This document shows positions 43,790 through 52,869 of a DNA stretch of 64,000 nt, in pieces. The stretch spans positions 5,668,652 to 5,732,651 of the forward strand of contig NZ_CM002285.1 of NCBI RefSeq assembly GCF_000497445.1, in the 5' to 3' direction. The notes under the pieces are model-generated. The model did no database searches. It was not told the origin of the DNA and worked only from the letters and a program-made list of their open reading frames with translations. This DNA comes from Streptomyces roseochromogenus subsp. oscitans DS 12.976 (lineage in GTDB: Bacteria; Actinomycetota; Actinomycetes; Streptomycetales; Streptomycetaceae). A program made the translations under genes and the position numbers. Each line of letters opens with the position of its first letter. Within the stretch, counting starts at the first letter, position 1.

Positions 43790-44248
43790 CTAGCGCTCGT
43801 CGTGCCCGGACCCGCGCTGCGCGACCAAGGCGTCGCGGATCTCCTTGAGCACCTCCAGCTCGGTCACCTCGATGGCCTCCTGCGTGCCCGCGCGCGCCTT
43901 CTTGCGGGCCTCCTGCCGTGCCAGATACTTGGACATCGGCAGCACCATCAGGAAGTACACCACCGTGGCCGTGATCACGAAGGTCAGGGCGGCGCCGAGC
44001 ACGGAGCCCCACATCAGCTGGATGCCGTGCGTCCCCTTGCACGAGGGGCTGAGACACGTGCTGTAGTTGTCCAGGTTCTGTGTGCCGATCGCGCCGACCA
44101 GCGGGTTGATGATCCCTTTCACCACCGAGTTCACGATGTTCGTGAACGCGGCTCCGATGACCACCGCGACTGCCAGATCGACGACGTTGCCGCGCATCAG
44201 AAAGGCCTTGAAGCCCTGCCAGACGCTCGGTTCCTGCTTCGCGCTCAC
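43790..44248 (-). CDS. mscL: Large-conductance mechanosensitive channel
   Basis: A 152-aa MscL. N-terminal amphipathic GFKAFLMRGNVVDLAVAVVIGAAF, TM1, a periplasmic loop with two Cys residues, TM2 (FVITATVVYFLMVLPMSKYL) and a C-terminal helical bundle (EVLKEIRDALVAQRG). It forms a pentamer releasing solutes during hypo-osmotic shock. It may share an operon with the SAF-domain gene upstream on the same strand. Confidence 0.96.
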   Translation of the reverse strand: MSAKQEPSVWQGFKAFLMRGNVVDLAVAVVIGAAFTNIVNSVVKGIINPLVGAIGTQNLDNYSTCLSPSCKGTHGIQLMWGSVLGAALTFVITATVVYFLMVLPMSKYLARQEARKKARAGTQEAIEVTELEVLKEIRDALVAQRGSGHDER

Positions 44249-44386
44249 CTAGGGAACTCTCCTCGCATGCACAGGTTGTGGAACGAAACGCTCCGCAACC
44301 TACGGCACGGTGAGGCCATTGTGTCCAGTTCGATCGCTCGATCCAGCGACTTGACAGCAAGTCGCCGAGAAATTGTCCGAGTCGGT

Positions 44387-45040
44387 TCAGCACAGCGTCA
44401 CCGCCAGGCGTGCCGTGGCGCTCGCGCCGACGAGCCGTGCCGCAGCGGCACGCGGCACCGACAACACGACCAGCGCCCCGCTCTCGGCTCCGCCCTCCAC
44501 AGGCTCGGGCACCTTGGTCACCCGTACACCGCGCGCGAGCACCCGGGCGACGCCTCCGGCCGAGGGGTCCTCGGCGGCGATCACGTCGACGCGGTCACCG
44601 GGCCGTAGGAGCTGGACCGCGGCCGCATCGGCGATCCGCACCGGCGCCGCCACTGTCTCCACGGCCGAGTGCCGGCGTACGTGCTCTGTGACCGGGTGAC
44701 CGCGGGCCTGTTCCGCGCGGTGCGGTTCGGGGGCGGTGTACGGTCCCGCGGCGACGAGCGCGGCCGCGGTCACCGCGAGGCCGGCCGCGATGGCCCGCCT
44801 GCGGTGCCGTACGAGCCGCTGCAGCTGGTAACGCCCCCCGCGTACGCGTACCGGAGGGAACTGCGGAACGTCACAGGTCGCGGGGGCGTCCGTGCCCAGC
44901 GGGCGCGGGAGCCGAAGGGGAGGGGGGAAAGGAGAGCGGTTGGGTGGGGCAGAAGAGCGAGAGTGCGGAGAAGGAGGAAAGGGACGAGAGGGCCAGGGCG
45001 AAGTCGGGGACGGATTCGAGGACGACGAGGACCGAGGCAT
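44387..45040 (-). CDS. SAF-domain (RcpC/CpaB-like) membrane-anchored protein
   Basis: A 217-aa protein with a Pro/Ser-rich cytoplasmic N-terminus (~1-65), a basic patch (LVRHRRR), one TM helix (AIAAGLAVTAAALVAAG), and an extracytoplasmic SAF-like domain (TVAAPVRIADAAAVQLLRPGDRVDVIAA). Related RcpC/CpaB proteins assist Flp/Tad pilus secretin assembly. No other tad genes are visible nearby, so function is open. An ATG at 45040 or GTG at 45049 can start it. Its upstream region contains the DnaA boxes. Confidence 0.75.
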   Translation of the reverse strand: MPRSSSSSNPSPTSPWPSRPFPPSPHSRSSAPPNRSPFPPPLRLPRPLGTDAPATCDVPQFPPVRVRGGRYQLQRLVRHRRRAIAAGLAVTAAALVAAGPYTAPEPHRAEQARGHPVTEHVRRHSAVETVAAPVRIADAAAVQLLRPGDRVDVIAAEDPSAGGVARVLARGVRVTKVPEPVEGGAESGALVVLSVPRAAAARLVGASATARLAVTLC

Positions 45041-45132
45041 GAGGATCACCGCCTGCGACGAGGATTTCGGCTTGCGATGCCACGATGAGGCCTCGCGCCG
45101 AACCCCGCCGGAGCCGGTGGATCACGGACGGG

Positions 45133-45235
45133 TTGTGGACAACTCGCCCACCCGAACGGGGAATTCCGCGTGGTTGCCCACCGGCTCGTCCGGTGTTTGT
45201 CCACAGGGTGTTTGTCCACAGGGTGCTTGTACACA
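45133..45235. promoter_or_regulatory. Cluster of DnaA boxes
   Basis: Two exact Streptomyces-type DnaA boxes TTGTCCACA lie at 45197-45205 and 45212-45220 in the same orientation, 15 bp apart. A degenerate third (TTGTACACA) follows at 45227-45235 with the same period. An exact inverted box (TGTGGACAA) is at 45134-45142. They fill the gap between the SAF-domain and MTAP genes. Known DnaA-box clusters outside oriC in S. coelicolor titrate DnaA; transcriptional control of the adjacent gene is the alternative. Confidence 0.75.
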
Positions 45236-45262
45236 CCACCGCGGGAACTGCTCGCGCGTGCG

Positions 45263-46096
45263 TTACGGCAGCTCGAAGCCCGGATCCATCCCGCCGAGTG
45301 CGTTCACGCACAGACAGTCCCGCGCCCCGGTCTCCGGCAGTGCCGCCACGGCGTCGAACAGCACGCCGCGCAGCCGGTCCACGTTCGCGGCGAAGACCTG
45401 CAGCACCTCTTCGTGCGAGACACCCTCGCCGGTCTCGGCGCCGGCGTCCAGGTCGGTGACCAGGGTGAGCGACGTGTAGCACAGCTCCAGTTCCCGGGCG
45501 AGCGCCGCTTCGGGGTGACCGGTCATGCCCACGACCGACCAGCCCTGCGCCTGGTGCCACAACGATTCGGCGCGCGTCGAGAAGCGCGGCCCCTCGACCA
45601 CGACCAGCGTGCCGCCATCCACCGGTTCCCAGTTCCGCCCCCGGGCAGCCTTCAGGGCGACCGTCCGTCCGGTGGGGCAGTACGGGTCGGCCATGGAGAC
45701 GTGCACGACATTCGGCACCGTGCCGTCAGGCAGCGGCAACCCGTCGAAGTACGTCTGCGCCCGGGACTTCGTACGGTCCACGAACTGGTCCGGCACCAGC
45801 AGGGTGCCGGGGCCGTACTCGGGCCGCAGCCCGCCCACCGCGCAGGGGCCGAGAACCTGACGTACGCCGACGGAGCGGAGCGCCCACAGGTTGGCGCGGT
45901 AGTTGATGCGATGCGGCGGCAGGTGGTGGCCGCGGCCGTGCCGGGGCAGGAAGGCGACCCGCCGGCCGGCGATCTCGCCGAAGAAGAGGGAGTCGCTGGG
46001 CGGCCCGTACGGGGTGTCCACCTGGACCTCGGTCACGTGGTCGAGGAACGAGTAGAAGCCTGAACCACCGATTACGCCGATCTCTGCGTTCGCCAT
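45263..46096 (-). CDS. mtnP: S-methyl-5'-thioadenosine phosphorylase
   Basis: A 277-aa purine nucleoside phosphorylase-family enzyme cleaving methylthioadenosine (a by-product of SAM use) to adenine and methylthioribose-1-phosphate. Motifs: IGVIGGSGFYSF, PRHGRGHHLPPHRINYRANLWAL, VVVEGPRFSTRAES and VVGMTGHPEAALARELELCY. The start MANAEIGV at 46096 fits family N-termini; an upstream in-frame start at 46120 is less likely. This looks like the housekeeping copy, not part of the SAM-recycling block far to the left. Confidence 0.93.
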   Translation of the reverse strand: MANAEIGVIGGSGFYSFLDHVTEVQVDTPYGPPSDSLFFGEIAGRRVAFLPRHGRGHHLPPHRINYRANLWALRSVGVRQVLGPCAVGGLRPEYGPGTLLVPDQFVDRTKSRAQTYFDGLPLPDGTVPNVVHVSMADPYCPTGRTVALKAARGRNWEPVDGGTLVVVEGPRFSTRAESLWHQAQGWSVVGMTGHPEAALARELELCYTSLTLVTDLDAGAETGEGVSHEEVLQVFAANVDRLRGVLFDAVAALPETGARDCLCVNALGGMDPGFELP

Positions 46097-46155
46097 GACC
46101 AGCACACTAGCGGGCGGCAAAACAGCAGGGGAGCCGGTGCCGTTGAGCGCCGAAG

Positions 46156-46183
46156 ACCCTGCCGTCGCACGACGGCAGGGTCC
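46156..46183 (-). terminator. Terminator after the FmdB gene
   Basis: GACCCTGCCGTCG (46156-46168) and CGACGGCAGGGTC (46171-46183) form a perfect hairpin just beyond the minus-strand stop at 46196. Confidence 0.8.
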
Positions 46184-46195
46184 GGGGAAGAGATG

Positions 46196-46486
46196 TCAGG
46201 CCGCGGAGCTGCTGGCGGAGCTCGACGAGGACGGCTTGGAGTCGGATGAGGAGGAGCCGGCCGACGACGTGCTCGACGACTTCGACGCCGGGCTGCTGCT
46301 CGACGTGGAGCCGCGGGAGTCGTTGCGGTAGAAGCCGGAGCCCTTGAAGACGATGCCGACCGCGGAGAACACCTTCTTCAGGCGGCCACTGCAGTTGGGG
46401 CACTCGGTCAGGGCGTCATCGGTGAACTTCTGCACCGCCTCAAGGCCCTCGCCGCACTCGGTGCACTGGTACTGGTAGGTCGGCAC
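46196..46486 (-). CDS. FmdB-type zinc-ribbon protein with Ser-rich tail
   Basis: A 96-aa protein. The N-terminal zinc ribbon starts PTYQYQCTECGEGLEAVQKF and has a second CPNCSGRLKKVF pair, i.e. two CxxC knuckles, followed by GIVFKGSGFYRND. The C-terminal ~35 residues are nearly all Ser/Ala/Lys. FmdB proteins are putative regulators of unknown target. The GTG at 46486 is chosen because AGGAGG lies 6 bp upstream and family members begin MPTY. Confidence 0.92.
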   Translation of the reverse strand: MPTYQYQCTECGEGLEAVQKFTDDALTECPNCSGRLKKVFSAVGIVFKGSGFYRNDSRGSTSSSSPASKSSSTSSAGSSSSDSKPSSSSSASSSAA

Positions 46487-46553
46487 TGTCTTCCTCCTGG
46501 CACTCTCACTCAATGAGTGCTAACGACGGTCCATAGTGACGCATTCCCGGGGA

Positions 46554-47852
46554 TCAGTCCACCGTCACCGGCACGCGGTGACCGACGCCACGTGCGACGG
46601 TGCGGTTCTGCTGCCGTGCGACCAGCCTCGATCGCCGCGCCAGCAGGGTCGCCAGCGCGAGCACCGTGCCGGCCATCGGCACCAGGAATCCCGCGCCGCC
46701 CCACAGACGGTCCTCCAGCTGTCCGGCAACCGTGACGGCGGCCGCCTGCCCGAGTGCGACCGCGCCGGTCAGCCAGGTGAAGGCCTCCGTGCGGGCACCG
46801 GCCGGGACCAGGCTCTCGACCAGCGTGTAGCCGGTGATCAGCGCTGGCGCGATGCACATGCCGACCAGCAGGCCGAGCCCGGCGAGCAGCAGCACCGAGT
46901 GCGCCGTCCACAGGGCGGACGCGATGATCGCGAGCGCCGTGTAGCCGACGACCAGGCGGCGCTGGGGAGCGGTCTTCCAGGCGATGGCGCCGCAGACGAT
47001 GCCGGACAGCATGTTTCCGGCGGCGAAGACGCCGTACAGGACGCCGTTCAGGCCGGGCTCGCCGATCGACTCCGTGAACGCCGCCAGCGACACCTGCATG
47101 CCGCCGAAGACGGACCCGATACCGAGGAAGGTCACGACCAGCACGCGCACGCCCGGCACGCGCAACGCGGAGGCGTGCTGCACGCGCGCGTGCCCGCTCT
47201 CACCGGTCACCGGCGGCTGCGTGCCCTTTTGCGCGGCGAACAGCAGACCGCCGACGAGGGTCAGCGCGCCCTCCGTGACCAGGCCTGCCGCCGGCGTCAC
47301 GGTGGTGCACAGCGCGGTCGCCAGCAGCGGACCGAAGACGAAGGTGAGCTCGTCCGTGACCGACTCGAACGCCGCCGCGGTGGTCATCAGGGGTGAGCCC
47401 TGCAGCTTCACGCCCCAGCGCGCACGCACCATGGGGCCGACCTGCGGCACCGAGGCGCCGGTCGGGACGGCCGCCAGGAACAGCGCCCACAGGGGTGCGT
47501 GCGCCAGCGCGAGCGCCGTCAGCGACAGGCCCGACACCGTGTGCACCAGAACGCCGGGCATCAGCACGGCGCGCTGGCCGTAGCGATCGGCGAGGCGGCC
47601 GCTGTACGGCGCGAACAGCGCCATGGAGACACCGGTGACGGCTGCGGTGGCGCCTGCGGCGCCGTACGAGCCGGTGGTGTGCTGCACCAGCAGCACGATG
47701 GAGATGGTGAGCATCGCGAACGGCTGGCGTGCCGCGAAGCCGGGGAGCAGGAAGGTCCAGGCGCCGCGGGTGCGCAGCAGCTGTCCGTATCCCGGGCGGG
47801 ACGAGACCGGGGAGGTCTTCTCCGGTTCGGTGGTGGTGACCGTGGATACCAC
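46554..47852 (-). CDS. MFS transporter (12-TM type)
   Basis: A 432-aa MFS protein with about 12 helices. The loop FAPYSGRLADRYGQRAVL corresponds to motif A. Pro/Gly-rich helix 5 segments and a short polar N-terminus (VTTTEPEKTSPVSSRPG) are seen. GTG at 47852 with AAAGG upstream is chosen; a longer in-frame version would add ~42 non-conserved residues. The substrate is unknown. No regulator is adjacent. Confidence 0.88.
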   Translation of the reverse strand: MVSTVTTTEPEKTSPVSSRPGYGQLLRTRGAWTFLLPGFAARQPFAMLTISIVLLVQHTTGSYGAAGATAAVTGVSMALFAPYSGRLADRYGQRAVLMPGVLVHTVSGLSLTALALAHAPLWALFLAAVPTGASVPQVGPMVRARWGVKLQGSPLMTTAAAFESVTDELTFVFGPLLATALCTTVTPAAGLVTEGALTLVGGLLFAAQKGTQPPVTGESGHARVQHASALRVPGVRVLVVTFLGIGSVFGGMQVSLAAFTESIGEPGLNGVLYGVFAAGNMLSGIVCGAIAWKTAPQRRLVVGYTALAIIASALWTAHSVLLLAGLGLLVGMCIAPALITGYTLVESLVPAGARTEAFTWLTGAVALGQAAAVTVAGQLEDRLWGGAGFLVPMAGTVLALATLLARRSRLVARQQNRTVARGVGHRVPVTVD

Positions 47853-48149
47853 GGCCCGTGCCTTTCTGCCGCCTGGTAGCGCGGGCCTGGAGTGGGCCAA
47901 GGCGCCGAGAGCTGTCCTCTTGCGCGGACTGCGGTAGATGCCGGCGCCCACTGCGGGTGGGGGCGGTGCGGCCGCCATACGGTCGCGCCAGCTCTGCGTC
48001 AGGCAGAGTTGGTTCGATCAGGGTGCCCTTCATGGTACAGGGAACACTGCCTTCCCTGTCTGTGAAAACGAGCACCATGGGCGTGAGCACCTGGGAATTC
48101 ACGGGACGTGAACCCTGAGATCAGGATATGAACCCTGAGGGAAGACCTC
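47853..48149. other. Intergenic region with a short direct repeat
   Basis: About 300 bp upstream of the MFS gene and downstream of the antiporter. TGAACCCTGAG occurs at 48109 and 48129, 20 bp apart (two helical turns). A small hairpin (ACAGGG/CCCTGT) lies near 48034-48056. No gene is seen. Confidence 0.5.
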
Positions 48150-49655
48150 CTAACGCGAACTGCCTGCCCCGTTCGCCCCCAGCCAGCCCGCCAGCTTGCC
48201 GCCGTGGGCGACTGCGCGCAGGCGTCGCTCCGCCGCGTCGCGCACCGGGTCGGTGGCGACGACGAGCAGCTCGTCGCCCTGGCGCAGCACCGTCGTGGGC
48301 AGCGGAACAAACGATTTTTCTTCGCGGACGACGAGGGTGACGGCGGCGCCGGGCGGCAGGCGCAGCTCGCTGACTTCCACGCCGTGCATCCGGGAGCGCT
48401 CGGGGACCGAGATGGACAGCAGGTGCCCGCGAAGCCGCTCCAGGGGCGCCGACTCGATGCCGAGGTCGGAGGCCTCGCCCTCCTCGCCCAGGCGCAGCTT
48501 GCGCGCCAGCCACGGCAGGGTCGGCCCTTGGACGAGGGTGTAGACGACGACCAGGACGAAGACGATGTTGAAGATGCGACGGCTGTCGGCGACGCCGTTC
48601 ACCATCGGGATGGTGGCCAGAATGATGGGCACGGCGCCACGCAGGCCGGCCCAGGACATCAGCGTCTGCTCCTGCCACGGCACGCGGAACGGCGCCAGGC
48701 TGAACACGACGCTCAGCGGGCGGGCCACCATGGTCAGGATCAGCCCGATGATGAGAGCGGGCCAGACGTCGTCGCCCAGCTCGTGTGGGGTGACCAGCAG
48801 GCCGAGCAGGACGAACATGCCGATCTGGGCGATCCAGCCGAGCCCCTCGGCGAAGCCGCGTGTTGCCGGCCAGTGCGGAAGCTTGGCGTTGCCGAGAACC
48901 ATCGAGGCCAGGTAGACGGCCAGGAAGCCGCTGCCGTGCGCCAGGGCGCCGGCGGCGTACGCGGTCACGGCGATCGCCATGACCGCGATCGGGTAGAGGC
49001 CGGAGGCGGGCAGGGCCACGTGCTTGAGCCCCCAGGAGCCGAACCAGCCCACCGCGAGCCCTATGGCCGCGCCGATGGCCAGCTCCAGGGCTATCTCGCC
49101 CAGCAGGACGTACCAGTGCTCGACCGGGCCGGCCGTGGAGAAGGCGACGACCAGGATGACCACCGGGGCGTCGTTGAAGCCTGACTCCGCCTCCAGCGTG
49201 CCCGTCACGCGCGCGGGGAGCGGAACTTTGCGCAGCACCGAGAAGACCGCCGCCGCGTCCGTCGACGACACCACCGCGCCGATGATGAGCGCCTGCCGCC
49301 ACTCCAGCCCGACCAGGTAGTGCGCGCCGGCCGCGGTGACACCCACGCTGACGGCGACGCCGAGGGTCGCCAGGACCGAGGCGGACGACAGGACCGGCTT
49401 GATCTCCTTCCACTTCGTGCCGAGACCACCCTCGGCGAGGATCACGACCAGGGCCGCGTACCCCATGACCTGGGTCGCCGCGGCGCTGTTGAAGTGGATT
49501 TCGCCGAGGCCGTCCTGGCCCATCAGGACGCCGATCGCCAGGTAGACGAGCAGGCTGGGGAGCCCGCTGCGGGAGGAGATCCGCACGGCCGCGACGGCGA
49601 CGAGCAGGACCACGGAGCAGACGAGCAAGAGCTGGTTGAGGTGGTGAACAGTCAG
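48150..49655 (-). CDS. K+(Na+)/H+ antiporter, CPA1/NhaP2 type
   Basis: A 501-aa protein. It has 12-13 TM helices of the Na_H_Exchanger domain with ESGFNDAPVV (the catalytic ND-type motif) and SSTDAAAVFSVL, then a C-terminal TrkA-C/RCK domain (LLSISVPERSRMHGVEVSEL, GDELLVVATDPVRDAAE). It likely expels K+ or Na+ in exchange for H+. The start is odd: the best ribosome-binding site (GGAAGG) is followed by CTG CTG ACT GTT and no ATG/GTG, so a CTG start at 49655 or 49658 is inferred. A GTG at 49613 would cut into the first helix. Confidence 0.85.
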   Translation of the reverse strand: MTVHHLNQLLLVCSVVLLVAVAAVRISSRSGLPSLLVYLAIGVLMGQDGLGEIHFNSAAATQVMGYAALVVILAEGGLGTKWKEIKPVLSSASVLATLGVAVSVGVTAAGAHYLVGLEWRQALIIGAVVSSTDAAAVFSVLRKVPLPARVTGTLEAESGFNDAPVVILVVAFSTAGPVEHWYVLLGEIALELAIGAAIGLAVGWFGSWGLKHVALPASGLYPIAVMAIAVTAYAAGALAHGSGFLAVYLASMVLGNAKLPHWPATRGFAEGLGWIAQIGMFVLLGLLVTPHELGDDVWPALIIGLILTMVARPLSVVFSLAPFRVPWQEQTLMSWAGLRGAVPIILATIPMVNGVADSRRIFNIVFVLVVVYTLVQGPTLPWLARKLRLGEEGEASDLGIESAPLERLRGHLLSISVPERSRMHGVEVSELRLPPGAAVTLVVREEKSFVPLPTTVLRQGDELLVVATDPVRDAAERRLRAVAHGGKLAGWLGANGAGSSR

Positions 49656-49922
49656 CAGCGGTTCCCTTCCTTGGCTCGCGCGCCGGCGCGCGAGCTCACG
49701 TACACAAGACCCGAGGCTGCGGCGCACCGCACCCAAGTACTTCGTTACCTTACCTAAGTCTTGACACTTTCTTGACGCTCGTGGGGGCAAGATCGAACGC
49801 TCGTGCGCGCTGGTTCCCCACTCCGCGTCAAGCGGCGCAGGGCCCTGCGCCTATGGTTGCTCCAGCGCTCATTCAAAGTCACAGCCCGACCTGCCGCTCG
49901 CGTTAGGACAGCAAGGACAGCG

Positions 49923-52739
49923 ATGCCCCCCAACACCACCGCCACAACGGGTGACAAGCCCGCCGAGTCCGGCAGGAAGAAGGGGCGCAAAGCCCGATTG
50001 ATCGTGCTGGTACTGGTACTGGCCATCATCGGAGGCATCGCCTACGGCGCGTACTGGTCGATCAGCACCGTCCGTGCCTCCTTCCCGCAGACCAAGGGCT
50101 CGATCACGCTCGACGGCCTGTCGGGGCCGGTCGACGTCAAGCGGGACGGCAACGGCATCCCGCAGATCTACGCGTCCTCTGACGAGGACCTGTTCATGGC
50201 GCAGGGCTACGTGCAGGCGCAGGACAGGTTCTACGAGATGGACGTGCGCCGGCACATGACGTCCGGGCGCCTGTCGGAGATGTTCGGCAAGGGCCAGGTC
50301 AAGAACGATGAGTTCCTGCGCACCCTCGGCTGGGACCGGATCGCCGAGCAGGAGTACGACACCAAGCTGTCGGCCTCCACGAAGAAGTACCTCCAGGCGT
50401 ACGCCAAGGGAGTCAACGCCTACCTTCAGGGCAAGGACGGCAAGGACATCTCCCTCGAGTACGCCGCTCTGGGCTTCACCAACGACTACAAGCCGGAGAA
50501 GTGGACCCCGGTCGACTCCGTCTCCTGGCTGAAGGCGATGGCCTGGGACCTGCGCGGCAACATGCAGGACGAGATCGACCGCGCGCTGATGACCAGCCGG
50601 CTCGGCCCGCAGCAGATCCAGGATTTGTACCCGGAGTACCCGTACAGCCGCAACAAGCCGATCGTCCAGGAGGGCCAGTACAACCAGCTGACCAAGTCCT
50701 TCCGGCAGAGCGGCGGCACGGGCACCTCTCAGGGCACCGGCACGACGGGCGCGACCGGTAAGGCCGGCGGCGCCACAAGCGCCTCTGGGGCCACGAAGGG
50801 CGCGACCAGCTCCTCCGCCTCGTCCACGACCGGATCGACGCTCACAAGCCAGCTGGCGGGCCTCTACAACGTCCTGGACAATGTCCCGACCGCCGTCGGC
50901 GTGAACGGCCAGGGCATCGGCTCCAACTCCTGGGTGGTGTCCGGGAAGTACACCATCACCAAGAAGCCGCTGCTCGCCAACGACCCGCACCTGTCGGCGT
51001 CGCTCCCGTCCGTCTGGTACCAGATGGGCCTGCACTGCCGCAGCGTCTCCAGCACATGCCAGTACGACGTGACCGGCTACACCTTTGCCGGCATGCCCGG
51101 TGTGATCATCGGTCACAATGCCGGCATCGCCTGGGGCATGACCAACTCCGAGGTCGACGTTACCGACCTCTACCTGGAGAAGGTGAGCGCGAACGGCTAC
51201 CTGTACGACGGCAAGGTCCGGCCGTTCAAGACCCGCGAGGAGACCATCAAGGTCGCCGACGGCACGTCCAAGACGATCGTCGTGCGCCAGACCCAGGACG
51301 GCATGCCACTGCTGTCCGACCGCGACGACGAACTCGTCCAGGTCGGCAAGCGAGCCACGGTCAACACCGCCGCCCCCGACCGCGGCGACGGTTACGGCAT
51401 CGCCCTGAGGTGGACCGCGCTGGACCCGGGCACCTCCATGGACGCCATCTTCGCCATCGACAGGGCGGCCGACTGGAGCGAGTTCCGCCAGGCCGCCGCC
51501 CTCTTCGACGTGCCCTCGCAGAACCTGGTCTACGCCGACACCGACGGCCACATCGGCTACACGCTGCCCGGCAAGATCCCCACCCGCTCCGCCGCCGACG
51601 ATGGCTCCATCCCCGCGCCCGGCTGGGACTCGAAGTACCGCTGGACGGGCTTCATCAAGCAGAACGAGCTCCCCTACGAGTTCGATCCCGAGCGCGGCTA
51701 CATCGTCACCGCCAACCAGGCCGTGGTCGACAAGGGCAAGTACCCGTACACGCTCACCACGGACTGGGGCTACGGCACCCGCAGTCAGCGCATCACCGAC
51801 CTGATCGAGTCCAAGATCAAGGACGGCGGCAAGATCTCCACCGACGACATGCGGCAGATGCAGCTGGACAACAGCAGTGAGATCGCCAAGCTCCTGGTGC
51901 CCAGGCTGCTGAAGATCAACCTCGACGACAAGAACGTGCGCGAGGCGCAGAAGCTGCTTGAGGGCTGGGACTACACCCAGGACGCCGACTCCGCGGCGGC
52001 CGCCTACTTCAACGCCGTCTGGCGCAACATCCTCAAGCTCGCCTTCGGCAACAAGCTCCCCAAGGAGCTGCGCGTCGACGGACAGTGCCTGTCTGTCCCC
52101 AAGATCAACAGCACTGGCCCGGTCGACGACAACACCAAGGTGCGCGAGTGCGGCGAGCGCGACACCGACCAGGCGCAGCCGGATGGCGGCGACCGCTGGT
52201 TCGAGGTCGTGCGCACCCTGATGGACAAGCCGGACAGCGACTGGTGGAAGACGCCCAAGTCGGGCACCCGTCCGGCCGCGAACAACGTGGACCAGCTCTT
52301 CGCGCGCGCCATGATCGACGCCCGCTGGGAGCTGACCGCCAAGCTCGGCAAGGACATCGACACCTGGAGCTGGGGCCGGCTGCACCGCCTGTTCCTGAAG
52401 AACCAGACACTCGGCACCGACGGCCCCACGGTCCTGCAGTACATCCTCAACCGCGGCCCCTGGAAGCTCAGCGGCGGCGAGGCCACGGTGAACGCGACCG
52501 GCTGGAACGCCGCCGGCGGCTACAACGTCGTCTGGGTGCCGTCCATGCGGATGGTCGTCAACCTCGCCGACCTCGACAAGTCCAAGTGGATCAACCTGAC
52601 CGGCGCCTCCGGGCACGCCTTCAGTGCGCACTACACGGACCAGACGAGCCTGTGGGCCAAGGGCGAGCTGCTGCCCTGGTCGTTCTCGGACAAGGCGGTC
52701 GACCAGAGCACGAGCGACACACTCGTCCTCAAGCCGTGA
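49923..52739 (+). CDS. Penicillin acylase family protein (Ntn hydrolase), membrane-anchored
   Basis: A 938-aa precursor. A basic N-terminus (GRKKGRKARL) and one hydrophobic segment (IVLVLVLAIIGGIAYGAYW) indicate a signal anchor. The alpha region begins GPVDVKRDGNGIPQIYA. A low-complexity Gly/Thr/Ser linker (about 265-300) lies in the spacer. The self-cleavage site GSNSW places the Ntn nucleophile at S334, followed by the beta chain with LLANDPHL and NYVV-like motifs. Members hydrolyse amides such as beta-lactam side chains or acyl-homoserine lactones; the specificity here is unknown. ATG 49923 has AAGGA upstream. Confidence 0.92.
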   Translation: MPPNTTATTGDKPAESGRKKGRKARLIVLVLVLAIIGGIAYGAYWSISTVRASFPQTKGSITLDGLSGPVDVKRDGNGIPQIYASSDEDLFMAQGYVQAQDRFYEMDVRRHMTSGRLSEMFGKGQVKNDEFLRTLGWDRIAEQEYDTKLSASTKKYLQAYAKGVNAYLQGKDGKDISLEYAALGFTNDYKPEKWTPVDSVSWLKAMAWDLRGNMQDEIDRALMTSRLGPQQIQDLYPEYPYSRNKPIVQEGQYNQLTKSFRQSGGTGTSQGTGTTGATGKAGGATSASGATKGATSSSASSTTGSTLTSQLAGLYNVLDNVPTAVGVNGQGIGSNSWVVSGKYTITKKPLLANDPHLSASLPSVWYQMGLHCRSVSSTCQYDVTGYTFAGMPGVIIGHNAGIAWGMTNSEVDVTDLYLEKVSANGYLYDGKVRPFKTREETIKVADGTSKTIVVRQTQDGMPLLSDRDDELVQVGKRATVNTAAPDRGDGYGIALRWTALDPGTSMDAIFAIDRAADWSEFRQAAALFDVPSQNLVYADTDGHIGYTLPGKIPTRSAADDGSIPAPGWDSKYRWTGFIKQNELPYEFDPERGYIVTANQAVVDKGKYPYTLTTDWGYGTRSQRITDLIESKIKDGGKISTDDMRQMQLDNSSEIAKLLVPRLLKINLDDKNVREAQKLLEGWDYTQDADSAAAAYFNAVWRNILKLAFGNKLPKELRVDGQCLSVPKINSTGPVDDNTKVRECGERDTDQAQPDGGDRWFEVVRTLMDKPDSDWWKTPKSGTRPAANNVDQLFARAMIDARWELTAKLGKDIDTWSWGRLHRLFLKNQTLGTDGPTVLQYILNRGPWKLSGGEATVNATGWNAAGGYNVVWVPSMRMVVNLADLDKSKWINLTGASGHAFSAHYTDQTSLWAKGELLPWSFSDKAVDQSTSDTLVLKP

Positions 52740-52764
52740 GCCACTGACGACACGGCACGGGAAG

Positions 52765-52794
52765 CGGCCCTCCACACGCACGCGTGGAGGGCCG
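52765..52794. terminator. Bidirectional terminator
   Basis: CGGCCCTCCAC (52765-52775) pairs exactly with GTGGAGGGCCG (52784-52794), followed by TTT on the plus strand. It separates the convergent acylase and 5-FCL genes. Confidence 0.8.
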
Positions 52795-52869
52795 TTTCGT
52801 CGTACGGGGCAGTGCCGTATCGATGGCGCGTTGTGCTGTCGGCTGACGCAGCGGGGCGTGGGCGCTCGG

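Noticed and set aside
44892..45479. Plus-strand frame across the SAF-domain gene and DnaA-box region
   Set aside because: Composition and lack of motifs indicate shadow; the minus strand has a TM and SAF domain.
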